Shown: positions 1 through 10,859, counted from the stretch's first letter. The stretch is DNA of 64,000 nt from Euleptes europaea (GCF_029931775.1 NC_079316.1:65846064-65910063), one strand, 5' to 3'. The notes: generated from the sequence alone by a model not told the origin. Numbers and translations: made by a program.

Positions 1-793
1 GGGGGCTTTCACCCGTTCTTCCTGGGGTGTGTGTGCCCCCTCGAGTCTCTCTCTCCCTGGTTTGAGGGGGGGGGCTTCAGTTGTGTGTCCTCAGGTTTTC
101 CCTCATTCATAAGATCAGTTAGGTCTATTTTGATGCTTGCTCAAAACTGGTTTTCAAATGGTGACTTAAAGAATGCATTTGCCTGGTTCCGAGTCCGATG
201 CAAAAGGGGAAATTCCACTCCTCCTGCTCATTATGCATATCTAGCTGCCTCTGTCCCTTTCCATGGTTTGCAAACTCCCAGGTGTCAGGTGGTTGCAAAC
301 GTGTTGCTTTGCATGGTTGTGTTGCTTTGCAGTTGTGTTGCTTTGCAGTTGTGTTGCTTTGCAAACTTCTTCGCACCTGCCCCGCCCTTGCTCCCCGCAG
401 CTCAGCTGTTTGTCGGGGCTGGGAGCTTTGTGCGTAGGCGGCAAGCTCTGCTCAGAGATGCACATTAAGGGTGGGGGGACCCCTTTCGGGGGCCATATCT
501 CAGCCCCACCTGACCCAATCTTTACAAAACTTGGGGGTCTTGCAAGAAGGGTCCTTTGAAGCTGTGCTTCAAGTTTGGGACCTCTACCCCCAAAACTGCC
601 CCCCCCGAAGCCACGGAAAGGCGCGGTTGTGTTTTTAATGGCTTTATTAGGCCAAATTTTTCCCCAAACTTTGAATTCGTGCCGAATTGCACGGACCTGA
701 AGCAGGGGAGTTCGGACTTCGGCATATCCCGAATCCAGATGGGCCGAATTCAGCTGAATCCGAACTATACTGAATTTTTTTTCAACAGCCCTA
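1..793 (-). mobile_element. DNA-transposon-like element, right terminus at 793
   Basis: The right end, read on the minus strand, begins agggctgttgaaaaaaaatt and continues with repeated attcgg/tccgaa motifs. About 130 bp from the terminus match the start of the element at 2268 in opposite orientation. The interior differs: it holds a short minisatellite and a C-rich block at 470-620. The left end lies at or beyond the window start. No transposase is visible, so it is non-autonomous or a fragment. Confidence 0.5.
301..366 (+). repeat. Minisatellite, 16-18 bp unit, 4 copies
   Basis: Unit gtgttgctttgcagtt begins at 301, 319, 335 and 351. The first unit has a 2-bp insertion (catggtt) and the last ends caaac. 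It lies within the element at 1-793. Confidence 0.9.
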
Positions 794-974
794 AATGACA
801 CAGCACATTACTGTCTTCTCTGCTATTGCATGCACTTTCCTTCAGTTGTCTTGGTATTTCTTTGTTTGCACATACTTTGCCATTTGGATGCATTGTGCTT
901 TCTGTTTTCAATATGTCATGGCACTTCTGAGAACAAACAGTAGGTCATTGGGTTTTGTGTGAGAATTAATCTGA

Positions 975-1209
975 AGCCAGCATGGTATACTGCTTAAAGT
1001 GTCAGACTAGGATCTGAGAAACCTAGGTTCAAATCTCCACTCTGCCATGGAACCTTACTGAGTGACCTTGGGCCAGTCACATGTTCTCAGCTTAACCTAC
1101 CTCACAAGGTCGTTGTGAGGATAAAATAGAGGAGAGGAGAACGATATATGCCACTTTGGGTCCTCACTGGGGAGAAAGGTGGAATATAAACAAAGTAAAT
1201 AAATAAAAA
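975..1209 (+). mobile_element. tRNA-derived SINE, squamate type B
   Basis: Starts agccagcatggtatac (decayed box A), has box B-like ggttcaaatctcc near 1026, then the conserved core gtgaccttgggccagtcac, and ends in an (AAAT)-rich tail. Slightly diverged, nearly full length. The same family recurs at 17405, 18593, 38056, 40943 and 41131. Confidence 0.8.
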
Positions 1210-1579
1210 TCAGACTTTGGGCAGCTGTGTAAGCTTCTCACAAGCAAATTCCTTGAAGCATTACAAAAACTATGCCTGGAACATAATTTTGAGCTCCGAA
1301 GTAAGCTAACAGACGCTTGTTTTCTGCATAACTGTCTTTTAGACAAGTGGATATAAATATGGGTAAAGTAGAAATTGAGTTTGTTCTTGTTGGGATGCTG
1401 CTGATGCTCCATTAGCAGTAAAATATTATCTTTGTCCAATTGTGTTAGAATGCTTGGCAATATTCTTGCCCTTTGAAGAACCCGAGTTCCTCCCACTCCG
1501 AACAATGTAGTAAGAGTAATTCAGCATCACAGGCATCTCTTCCATTTCCATGATTGGTCAAATATCGCTGGTTGGCTAT
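1210..1579. other. Unassigned intergenic DNA
   Basis: No gene or named repeat recognised. Short chance open frames only. Confidence 0.5.
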
Positions 1580-1790
1580 TCCAGTTGCCAACATCCAGGA
1601 GTGGCCTGGAGATCTGCTGGAAATGCAATTGATCTCCAGACTACAGAAATCAGTTCCCCTGGAGAAAATAGCTGCTTTTGGAGGCTGGGTTCTATGGCAG
1701 TATATCCCGCTGAGATCCCTGCTCTCCCCAAACCCCACCACACCCAGGCTCCACCTCCATGAATGTCTCACCCTGGAGTTGGCAGCCCTG
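1580..1790. mobile_element. hAT-like MITE, old copy
   Basis: About 210 bp with diverged termini (ttccagttgcca / tggcagccctg) and the family core (ctggagatctgctgg, cctggagaaaatagc, ccccaaaccccac). Flanking octamers TTGGCTAT and TGGGCAAT match at 6 of 8 positions, consistent with a decayed target duplication. Confidence 0.75.
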
Positions 1791-2267
1791 TGGGCAATGG
1801 GTCCCGTCCAACTATGCCAACTCTTGGCACAGGCCTTGCATATGAAGTCCAAGAAGGGAGGTTTGAGAGCATGGCATGCCTGACATTGTTGCCAATGTAG
1901 AGCAAAGGAATGGTATGAAAACAGAGATCCTGTCTTTGTACCAGTAGTGCGACTGCACAGCTCTGGGTTAGTCCAGTGAACTCAAACAATGTAGCTTAAA
2001 AAGCTTTATTGATAGAAAAGTGCAACAAAAGGATAAAAATACAAGCTACATAGTCAATAGGCAACGACAGCAATAAAATAATAAATCTAGCTGGCTACAT
2101 AATACTTACTAAGTTGTTGCATTATAAGCTGGATCTTAAGAGCTAACAATATTCTTCTAAGTGACAGAAAGACATGCTGAAATCAAGGTAAGAAGGAAGC
2201 ATAGCTACTACTAGGCATAGTCGAACTTATGGGAAAGTGAACCTAGGACAGGTGACTCTAAACTTAG
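1791..2267. other. Unassigned AT-rich DNA
   Basis: No recognised gene or repeat. A short stretch near 1980-2080 resembles the transcribed 3' end of some unknown repeat (tttattgatagaaaag) but I cannot place it. Confidence 0.4.
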
Positions 2268-2735
2268 GGCTGTTGAAAAAAAAATTGGTACAGTTTGGCT
2301 TCGGCAAAATTCGGCCCTTTTTAATTCGGGATGTGCCGAAGTCCGAACTCCCCCCTTCGGATCTGTGAAATTCGGCGCAAGATCCGGAGTTTGGGGGAAA
2401 ATTCGGCCCTGCGCACCTTCATGGGGATTCCATGAAGGCGCGGGAGGGGCTCTTTAAACAGATCTGCGCCTCCCAACTGGAAGGCATAGATCTGTTTAAA
2501 GAGCCCCCCGCGCACCTTCAGGGAAGCCCCGTGAAGGCACGCGGGGGGGAACAGATCTGCGCCTAACAGCTTCAGCGCCTTCAGGGAAGCCCTGTGAAGG
2601 TGCGCAGGGGGCCCTTTAAACAGATCTGTGCCAAACAGCTGTTAGGCGCAGATCTGTTTAAAGGGCCCCCCGTACCTTCAGGGAAGCCCCGTGAAGGCGC
2701 CGGTGGGGGGGACAGATCTGCGCCTAACAGCTGTT
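2268..2735 (+). mobile_element. DNA-transposon-like element, left terminus at 2268, palindromic interior
   Basis: Begins agggctgttgaaaaaaaaa and matches the minus-strand end of the element at 1-793 for about 130 bp. The interior is GC-rich and built from repeated blocks (cagatctgcgcc, ccttcagggaagccc, ctttaaacagatctg) arranged as palindromes at 2446-2507 and 2607-2670. The right end is uncertain. No transposase is visible. Confidence 0.5.
2607..2670. repeat. Near-perfect 64-bp palindrome
   Basis: Arms 2607-2638 and 2639-2670 pair with no spacer and two mismatches; the centre is AACAGCTGTT. A second pair, 2446-2465 with 2488-2507, is perfect over 20 bp with a 22-bp spacer. Both could form cruciforms and both lie inside the element that begins at 2268. 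Confidence 0.9.
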
Positions 2736-3329
2736 ACGCTGTTAGCACTACAATACAGAGGAGTGAATATATTAGTTGTTGCACAGAATCTTGTGCAAGT
2801 GGAATAGTGCAGAGTCCGTTTATGTTTCCATTGCTGCCTATTGCTGGATCCTAGCCTATATTTCCAGCACTGGGGAGCCAGACCTTCTGGAAAGCTCACA
2901 AGCAAGACATGAAGGAAAACGGGGCACCGACTCACCCACCGAAGAACCCAAGGTTGCTGGGCTGGGCCGTGGAGGGTGCGGGGCGGGCCAGTTCCCCCTC
3001 CCCGCTCCAGGGCAGTCGCTGGCACCGGGGAGCCCAGGGGGGCTTCTGGCCTAGCCGGGTTCCTCCGCGGCATCACGGGCCGCAGCAGCAGGAATCTCGT
3101 TGGACCCAACGCCTGGGTCACGCGCTGGCAGGTGATTGGCTGGGACCCGGTTCAAACGAGCCAATCAGGCTCAGGCTCCCAAGGGGGGGCTGGCCTCCTC
3201 ATTGCCGGACCTGAGGTTTACTCAGGTCCGGCTTCCCAGCAGTTAAGGAGGCCTCGCTCTGGGCAGCTCAGGTTTGATGTTCGTTATATTGTTGTTGCCT
3301 CAATTTCATCACAACTTTGGTGATTTCGC
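2736..3329. other. GC-rich unassigned stretch with inverted CCAAT boxes and a hairpin
   Basis: CpG-rich in the middle part. Inverted CCAAT boxes form a pair (gattggct near 3134, agccaatc near 3159). A perfect 12-bp hairpin sits at 3204-3215/3221-3232 (GCCGGACCTGAG, loop gttta). It could be the promoter side of the LTR-like repeat that follows, or an unrelated repeat; no host exon is evident. Confidence 0.35.
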
Positions 3330-3745
3330 ATGGGGGCTGGATCCAGTTTTGGGGGAAAGCTGGCCTGCGTGCCCCTTTCCCCAACATGGAGGATCCCAAG
3401 AAGGGATTTTGGGAGAGGCTGGAAGGGGACATGCCAAGATGGAGGGCTGCCAGGAACAACCCCAGCACGGGGCTGTCAGGGTGCATGCCTTGCCAGGTGC
3501 TGTCAGGTTGGCCTCCTTCCAAGTGGCAGGGGACCACACAGCTTGCTGCCATCCTCGTGTGTCCCAGGAACTGCCATCTCAAGCTGGTCCCAGCATGGCT
3601 GGGAGCCGGGCATCGGCCTGCAATGGTGGCAGGTCGATGGAAGGATAATACCCCCATGCCATGCCAATGCCTTCCTGCTGCAAACAATAAAGTTGTCCGA
3701 TTCCTCCAAAGCTTGTTGTGTTACATTTCTTTGCATTATACAACT
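3330..3745 (+). mobile_element. LTR-like fossil repeat
   Basis: Shares a core with the repeat at 22060-22430 (both have ttgggggaaagc followed by a tgcccc/tgccca block and gatcc). It ends with AATAAA (3686-3691) and a T/G-rich downstream stretch, as in retroviral or other LTRs. No internal coding region lies next to it, so it would be a solo relic. Family and boundaries are uncertain. Confidence 0.35.
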
Positions 3746-5327
3746 GGGGTAGGCGCAGGCTTTCATGTATAAACGAGCCAAGGTCCGACCAAGTGCGCCC
3801 TACACAATTAGGCACTTGGCCAGCAACCCAGCATTTGGCACTGAGACATAAACTGCCTCTGAGCATATATGTATTGTGGTTGATCGCAGTGCTTTCATGG
3901 GTGGAACTGTAGTAGAACTGGTATCAAAGGTTTGGAGGTAAGAACCGTAAGAGGTCTACCCCCAGACAATTAGGAGGTTTACTAACCTGATATCGGAGAC
4001 GTGGGCAATATCCCACAAAAAATCTTTCAGTTAAGATCAATGAAGGAAAGACCAACTCACTGAGGAAGTGACGAAATGCACACCAACCTAGGGTGGCGTC
4101 GGGTTGGATTTCGGTATCTCCTTTGTTTTGTGCCAGCATCCCCGTACCGGAGTGGACGGGAGCTTCCTCTTGGCTCCCGGTCAGTCCTGGAAACGCACCC
4201 TATGATCCTCAGTGCCTCTTCTCAGCGACAGCCGAACAGGGGGCGTTCCATTCTTATGGTTTCGTGAGTAAACATACTGCGGTGTACAGTAAACATACTG
4301 TATTCGTGATCCTTGTATCACATGGAACTTTATGCCACATTGGAAAGTATATTAAAAGGAGGACTGGAAATTGATATAAGAATCGTTTCGAGTTTTGTTT
4401 AAGTTCTAACTGAATTTCTGTGTGAAGTGAACACAGTAGCTGTTTATAACTTGGGTGTTACTGACAATATGAACTAGTAAAGTGAAAGAATAAGTAATTG
4501 TATGCTGTATGATTTTTTTGCATATTTAGAAGGTTTAACAGTGAAGCCTACATGCTGTTGTTGTTGCTAACTACCTGGTTGTTGTTGCTAACTACCTGGT
4601 AAGCCCCAACTGCCACTGGTAAGGACTATCAGGGAGGAGTATCGCAATGGGTATTGGCTAAGCAAATATTCCAATGGTCTACTATGGGATATAGAAGAAG
4701 CTGAGCAGATAGGGTAGAAGTAGTAAAGGTTTTGTAGGAGGTTGATGGGTGGCACCATTATGCTTTTAAGCTTAGAAGGTGGTGCAGAATATCCAGTAAC
4801 TTTGAAAGAGCACAATTTAATAAAATTCAAGAAACTCTTTTCACTGATGCAATTCTCTTTACAGCACTGCTGAAAGAATACTCATACAAAGCCTGTGTTT
4901 GAATCTCCACTCAACAGCCGTGAGAAGCTTGACTGCTGGGGGATAAATTGCTCTGGCTTCAAGAATAACTTCTCAAAGCCCGAACAAAGAACACGGCACC
5001 ACATCCACTCCCTCTGAACCTGACAAGTTTCATTTTCTTGGAAGGAACGATCATCATGAATTATGGTTAGCAAAGAGCTCTCCACTCTGGATGACAATAG
5101 CTCTTGATTCAGGTGGAAGTTAGTACTTCTGGGTGAAATGTGAAGAAGAGCCAGTGTCTGATGGGAGGCGGGGCAACATGTTTGTGTTGTGCGATTGCCT
5201 GTCTTGCCAAATAGTTACTTCCACTCATCTTTTATGCAGAGTCTATTTATTTATTTATTTTAAAACATCCTGCTTTAATAGCCCTATTACATGCTTGAAG
5301 CAGTTCTCATGAAATATCATCAATATA
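3746..5327. other. Unassigned intergenic DNA
   Basis: No gene recognised. A 21-bp unit (gttgttgttgctaactacctg) is duplicated exactly at 4557-4577 and 4578-4598. The part 3930-4420 has repeat-like character but I cannot name a family. Confidence 0.4.
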
Positions 5328-5645
5328 TAGGTTTACCAGGTCCTTCCTGTTCTCCAGCAGGAGGTTTTTTGGGTGGAGGTGAGGTGAGATTTGCTGGCGC
5401 GATCACGTCATTTCCGGTTTACACCCGGAGGTGACGCATCGCAAGGGGCCTTTACTACTCAAACTGGGAGTTTAAGTGGCCAATGGCCCCTTGTGATGCA
5501 GCACTTCTGGGTGTAAACTGGAAGTGACTTGGAGCCATGGGCAGGTGCATGTGCACCCGTTGCCCGCCAACCCTCAGCTGGTCGGCTGGCAGCCAAGTGG
5601 ATTGGTGGGGGGTTGCCCGCTGCCACCTGGCACTTGGCAACCGTA
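5328..5645. mobile_element. hAT-like MITE, GC-rich subfamily
   Basis: 318 bp with ends taggtttacca and tggcaaccgta, flanked by a perfect 8-bp target duplication TCAATATA (5320-5327 and 5646-5653). The interior (ctcagctggtcgg, gggtgtaaact) matches the copy at 7439-7714, a different subfamily from the 200-bp type. Confidence 0.9.
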
Positions 5646-5894
5646 TCAATATAGTAAAAACAGATTTTAAAAAAATGATATAAAATGCTACTTTTTTTAA
5701 AAAAAAGCAGTCCAAATAAAATAAAATTATCCTTCATTTTATTTGTAGAGAACAACACATTGAAGGTGTTAAGAGTTTCATGGATTTGCACAGAGGTAAA
5801 CAAGAGGTTGAGTTTCACCAAAGGTAGGAGGCCTACCTTGTCCCTGCATACTTGGGGCAATTACTTCAGGCTGAAGGGCTGGTTCTGACATTTC

Positions 5895-6560
5895 AGTCAA
5901 TAAACCTTTAATGGCATATCCAATATTACAAAGAGGAAAAAACAGTATAAATACAATTATCAGCTAAAAAAGCTAAAACAAACATAAAATCATAACACAG
6001 TTTCCCAAATTTTTCATTGTTAACACATCGACTAAGAAATTGGCCACCGCCACAGTGATCTCTACCGTTGTATCGTTCAATAAAATTTGACATTTTATTT
6101 TATTAGGAAGATAATATTTAGAATGTATCCAAGTATTTAACCATTTCTTCCTAGCGGATGCGTATAATGAGCAATCTAGCAATATGTGCTCGATTGAGTC
6201 CAAAGAGTTGGAGCCACATTCACATTTCTATTCATATTTAGGAATATTTTGAAACCTTCCATATAGCAACTTCGATGGGAAGGCATTTATTCGCGCAAGA
6301 GAAAAAACTCTGCGATGGCTAGGACTATCAAGATTGTATAGATAATGGGGAATACATCCCGCAACATTCTTAAGTTTTAGTATAGCTGATGAACAGACAG
6401 GGGGTTGAGACGGCTGTATTTTTTGAAGTTCAATATCTAAAAGCCTCTGTTTAATCCTCTTAAAAATATAAACTTCCGAGGAGAAAGTTAACTCCTCCAG
6501 GGAAATGCCAATGGATTTTATTTTAGATTGAATTTTATGATCCCAAGAGGTAGATTCTTA
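5895..6560 (-). mobile_element. Non-LTR LINE 3' fragment
   Basis: The minus strand encodes SIEHILLDCSLYASARKKW followed by a short tail, typical of the Cys/His-rich C terminus of LINE ORF2 proteins. The open part is 5973-6203; the rest is interrupted. The 3' end ends near 5895 with ccattaaaggtttattg. The clade is not resolved. Confidence 0.55.
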
Positions 6561-6774
6561 CATTTAAGGCCTAAATGGCTTGAGACCAGGGTAGATGATG
6601 AGCTAGTCTCTTCCATGCTATCCAGCCCACCATCTTTCCCCAAGCGTTCCTTCCTGTGACCCTCCTTGTAGAAGGAAGGCAGGTGGTGACTAAAGACAGA
6701 GATTTCTTTTTGGTGATACCTTGCCTCTGGAATACCTTCCCCCTTGAGGCTTATCTGGCCCCATTAGACACTAG

Positions 6775-7085
6775 GTAAAAAAGGTAAAGGTCCCCTGTGC
6801 AAGCACCGGGTAATTCCTGACCCATGGGGTGACGTCACATCCCAACGTTTCCTAGGCAGACTTTGTTTTTTTTACTGGGTGGTTTGCCAGTGCCTTCCCC
6901 AGTCATCTTCCCTTTACCCCCAGCAAGCTGGGTACTCATTTTACCGACCTTGGAAGGATGGAAGGCTGAGTCAACCTTGAGCCAGCTACCTGAAACCAAC
7001 TTCCGTTGGGATCGAACTCAGGTCGTGAGCAGAGCTTGGACTGCAGTACTGCAGCTTACCACTCTGCGCCATGGGGCTCCTATTA
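6775..7085 (-). mobile_element. tRNA-derived SINE with long body
   Basis: Read on the minus strand it starts ggagccccatggcgcagagtg (box A-like), has box B gagttcgatccca, a middle part ggtcggtaaaatgagtaccc, and ends near cctttacctttttt. About 310 bp and nearly complete; distinct from the Sauria-type SINEs in the window. Confidence 0.75.
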
Positions 7086-7356
7086 GGCACTAGGCCAGGA
7101 TCTTAATCGAAAGGCTATCCCCATCTTTTCAAGTCTTTTTTATGACCTCTCACCAGACAATTCCATAAATTCCATTCATCAGAAATCTTCTCATGTGTAG
7201 CAAAGAGAAAGTAAACACAAACCACGTGGTAACAATGATGCTTATCCTAGGCTCAAGGGGAGGCCAAAGCATAGAATAGGGAAGGGGTAATGTTTCAGTA
7301 GCTTGGGTAGAGCAACCTGCACTGCAGAGTATCCTTTGATCATTTAGCTTAATAAG

Positions 7357-7821
7357 TAGAGTTGCCTGGTCCCTCTTGCCACCGGCGGGAGGAGGGTGGG
7401 GTTCAGGTAGGGACTTTAATACCATAGAGTCCAATCGCTAGGGTTGCCAGATCCCCCCTCTCCTCCAGCAGAAGGTTTTTGGGGTGGAGGTGAGGCAAGA
7501 TCGCACATACACACGGCCGCACCAATGCAATCCACTCAAACATGGAGTTTGAGTGGTAAACGGCTCCTTGCCATGCGGCACTTCCGGGTGTAAACTTGAA
7601 GTGATGTGGCGCAGCGGGCAGGTGTGCATTGCCTGCCGACCCTCAGCTGGTCGGCGGGCAGCCAGGTGGATTGGCGGGGGTTTGCCCGCCACCACCTGGC
7701 ACTTGGCAACCCTGCCAATTGCCAAAGCAGCCATTTTCTCCAGGTGAACTGATCTCTATCGTCTGGAGATCAGTTGTAATAACAGGAGATCTCCAGCTAG
7801 TACCTGGAGGTTGGCACCCTA
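7357..7821. mobile_element. hAT-like MITE split by a second MITE
   Basis: Outer copy of the 200-bp subfamily (tagagttgcct / tggcaccctA) with a perfect 8-bp target duplication TTAATAAG at 7349-7356 and 7822-7829. Bases 7439-7714 are a later insertion. Without it the element reads continuously through the conserved gagtccaat/tgccaaagcagcc core. Confidence 0.92.
7439..7714. mobile_element. hAT-like MITE nested inside another
   Basis: 276 bp, ends tagggttgcca and tggcaaccctg. Target duplication CCAATCGC (7431-7438) and CCAATTGC (7715-7722), 7 of 8 identical. The host MITE consensus at this point is ccaattgcc, so the duplication arose from it. Same subfamily as 5328-5645. Confidence 0.92.
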
Positions 7822-8535
7822 TTAATAAGTAGGAGGATAGACAGTTCTCCTGGAACTCTCTACTCATAACCACTGAATAGTTTAGCAAAAGAAAGGTGAT
7901 TGGTCTTTGTTTGCTTTTCATCCTTAGTTTTTCTTGATTACTTCTTGCATGTCACTTAGCAACTAGAAGAAGTGGAGTCTACTCTATAGGCGTTTATGCA
8001 GGATTTTTTAAAACTGGAAGGTGTTGCTAAATTCCTGTTTATTGTAGTGGATTTTGTTTTTAAAATAGTAGAGGCTAAACAAGAAAGCTCCATTCTGACA
8101 GAATCAGACATGAGTATGGTGCATTTGAGGCGACTCCGTCCTAGCAACATTTTCTCTGAATACTTAATAATACTTAGCATTTATCTAGCACACATACTTG
8201 ATCTAAATTTTTACAGCAGCCTTGGGATGTAGGCTAGTTATTATTAACATATGGCAGATGTGTATGTGTGTGTGGAAAGGAAGCTAAAATGTGACTCATT
8301 TGCTCAGTTTGTAGCTTGTGTGACGTTTAAACCACAACTCACACACTGTTAGGTACACCTAACAGTTCTCTGTGTGAGGCCTGCCTTGCGCTTGTCCTGA
8401 ATATCTGGCAATCCAAGCTCCAGGGAACACATGACATTACCACTTACAAACATGAAGGCACATGTTTATTATAAGTCTACTACTTGTAGTATAAACTCAT
8501 AAAGACAAGACCTGAAATTACATGCAGCTACCTCA
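7822..8535. other. Unassigned DNA with a short hairpin
   Basis: No gene recognised. A perfect 10-bp hairpin, ACTGTTAGGT/ACCTAACAGT with a 2-base loop, lies at 8345-8366. A short (TG)n run lies near 8260. Confidence 0.4.
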
Positions 8536-8737
8536 CTGCTAGGAAAAGTTGAGGGCAGCAGGAAAAGAGGAAGACCCAACAAGAGATGGATTGACTCCAT
8601 AAAGGAAGCCACAGCCTTCGGTTTGCAAGATCTGAGCAAGGCTGTCAAAGACACAACATTTTGGAGGACCTTCATTCATAGCGTCGCCATAAGTCGGAAA
8701 CGACTTGACGGCACTTAACACACACACACACACCTCA
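8536..8737 (+). mobile_element. Bov-B (RTE) LINE 3' end
   Basis: Carries the end of the Bov-B ORF (RKRGRPNKRWIDSIKEAT-like in frame) followed by the hallmark tail ggtcgccataagtcggaaac gacttgacggcacttaa and a (CA)n run. 5'-truncated, as usual for Bov-B copies. Confidence 0.88.
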
Positions 8738-9316
8738 CTCAGGTAGGATTCTAAAAGTACTTCCAGCTAAGTGTGTGGGGAGATTTCTTCTGGATCATTT
8801 GACAAAGTAAGTGCTAGCTTACCCCAAATAGCAAAGGGTATATCACTGTGTATTCTGTTAGCATAATGGGATAGGTAGAGTATTGGAAGGAATGAAGAGC
8901 TGGCTGATTGTTCTTTAGCCAGAGAGATGTGCTTTAAAAATCTTTTGCTACCTCAATCCTACTATCAGATTTGCTTCTGAGGAACCAATTCATATTTATG
9001 AAGCAGATAAGTTCCACGGTTATATTCAAGATTGCATTTTAAGACAGTTGTTGTTACTTTTTAACTTGTGCTGTTACTTCCTAATAACTACAGCAACTGC
9101 CAGCATTTCTTTAAACTGGCATCTGGAGACCTGCAGGGACCCACAAGGGTACTCCAGTGGTCCATGAGTACTTGAAAAAAACAAAGGTTAAGCTATTCTC
9201 ACATCCTATGGTTTTTAATAGTCAATTGTCAGGCTTTTAACTGTGCTAGAATGGTGTAAGGCACTCTGAGCCTGACTGAAAGTCAGGAAAGGGCAGCATA
9301 AGAGTCAAATAAATAA
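8738..9316. other. Unassigned DNA
   Basis: No gene recognised. At 9240-9310 the sequence resembles the 3' tail of an old SINE or LINE (cactctgagcctgactgaaag ending in aaataaataaa-like repeats). Confidence 0.4.
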
Positions 9317-9472
9317 ATAGGGCCATGATTCAGCCGTAGAACACCTGCTTTGCATGCAGATAGTTCAAGGTTCAGCCCCCTCCACTGCCAGTTAAAAAGA
9401 ACAAATAAGAGGTGATGTGTATGCCTAAGACATTGGAGAGTTGCTGCCAGTAGACAATACTGGCCTTGAGAG
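9317..9472 (+). mobile_element. tRNA-derived SINE, type C, diverged
   Basis: Plus-strand copy of the family seen reversed at 14058 and 40625. Head gccatgattcagccgtagaac, box B-like aaggttcagccc, then ctgccagttaaaa and ctgccagtagacaatactgg. Old and diverged. Confidence 0.65.
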
Positions 9473-9482
9473 AAAAAGTTTT

Positions 9483-9712
9483 GGCTTTTATACCCTGATT
9501 TTTTTTACCCTTAAGGAGTCTCAAACTGGCTTACAATCACCTTCCCTTTCTCTTCCCATAACAGATACCTTGTGAGGTAGATGGGGCTAAGAGAGTTCTG
9601 AGAGAACTGTGACTAGCCCAAGATCACGCAGCAGGCTTCACATGGAAGAGTGGGGAAACAGACCCAGTTCACCAGATTAGAGTCCACTGCTCTTAACCAC
9701 TACACCATGCTT
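9483..9712 (-). mobile_element. Sauria-type SINE
   Basis: Reverse copy: ggcttttataccctg at the 3' end, the core gactagcccaagatcac, and the tRNA-like head ending ttaaccactacaccatgc. About 230 bp. Confidence 0.85.
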
Positions 9713-9804
9713 TAGACCAATGGTATGACTCAGAATAAGGCATCTTCAAGTGCTCAACCATGCACATTCAATAGGACAATCTGAACTTTTGTGAGATTCT
9801 AGTC

Positions 9805-10437
9805 ACAAGAGTTCAGGGAGCCCTACTGGATGTACATGCAGAAGGTGCAGAAAAGAGCAACCAAAATGATCAGGAAACTAGAGCAGCTGCCCTGTGCGGA
9901 GCGGTTAAAATGCTTAGGGCTGTTTAGCTTGGAAAAAAAGCGGCTAAGGGAAGACATGATAGAAGTCTATAAAATTATGCATGGTATGGAAAAAGTGGAC
10001 AGGGAGAAGCTTTTCTCCCTCTCTCATAATACTAGAGCACGGGGTCATCTGCTGAAGCTGGAGGGGGAGAGATTCAAAACAGATAAAAGGAAGTATTTCT
10101 TCACACAACATACAGTTAAATTGTGGAACTCCCTGCCCCAAGATGTGGCTGCCAACTTGGAAGGCTTTAACAGGGGAGTGGACATGTTCATGGAGGAGAG
10201 AGGTATTCATGGCTACTAGTCAAAATGGCTACTAGTCATGATGATGCATACCTATTTCTCCAGGATCAGAGGAGCATGCCTATTATATTAGGTGCTTTGG
10301 AACACAGGCAGGATGGTGCTGCTGCAGTTGTCTTGTTTGTGAGCTTCCTAGAGGCACCTGGTTGGCCACTGTGTGAACAGACTGCTGGACTTGATGGACC
10401 TTGGTCTGCTACAGCCTGGCCTTTTGTTTGTTCTTAC
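9805..10437 (+). mobile_element. CR1-like LINE 3' fragment with intact ORF2 C terminus
   Basis: An open frame (9830-10219) encodes the reverse transcriptase C-terminal region: VQKRATKMIRKLEQLPC, GLFSLEKKRLREDMIEVYK, KLWNSLPQDV. The 3' UTR runs through ggttggccactgtgtgaac and cttgatggaccttggtct. The same 3' UTR recurs at 39242 and 45994. A LINE relic, not a host gene. Confidence 0.9.
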
Positions 10438-10708
10438 ATGCTTTGCTGTGCTGTGTTTAAAGATGTTTCGGCAAACTGCTCCAGTTTCTGGGTAGGGAGA
10501 TGAGACAGGGTGACAAGGGAGTTTGAGGCTACTCCTTCCCACAATCCACTGCCCAAGGTCACTGCCTTGCCCCCCCCCCCATTCTAGAGCCATCTTCATC
10601 CCCTTTGATTGCAGGGTAAGGAGCGCGCATTTTGTACATTTCGTTTGCAAACGGTATACACTTTGCAAAGTGGAAAAAAATGTATGCAGAAATCAATCAT
10701 TCTTATCC
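10438..10708. other. 3' flank of the PRLHR-like gene
   Basis: Short unassigned stretch between the CR1-like tail and the candidate poly(A) signal. It contains a C-rich run (10570-10580). No coding signal. Confidence 0.5.
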
Positions 10709-10714
10709 TTTATT
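10709..10714 (-). terminator. Candidate poly(A) signal of the PRLHR-like gene
   Basis: AATAAA on the minus strand, about 145 bp beyond the stop codon of the 344-aa receptor. It is the first canonical hexamer downstream and would give a short 3' UTR. For PRLHR itself I see only a variant ATTAAA about 600 bp downstream (24119-24114). Confidence 0.4.
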
Positions 10715-10859
10715 CTGGTTGGAAAAAAATAGCCATTTTATCTCTCATGTTTTAGATTTCATTAGCATTCCATTCTTCCCAAGAAAACTCCCTTGTTAGT
10801 TACAGCACAGAGAGGCTTGAAAACCGGAGAGGCAACAGTGCAATTGACACAATTCACAT

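Noticed and set aside
301-366. CRISPR-like array
   Set aside because: The repeats are directly adjacent without spacers, and this is a eukaryotic genome.
241-801. 186-codon minus-strand frame
   Set aside because: Lies in a transposon-like repeat and includes a minisatellite; no domain.
3268-3772. Overlapping frames of 115-151 codons
   Set aside because: Several frames are open at once in a GC-rich LTR-like repeat; none shows a domain.
9830-10219. 129-codon open frame as a host gene
   Set aside because: It is the C-terminal reverse transcriptase region of a CR1-like LINE with its 3' UTR attached.
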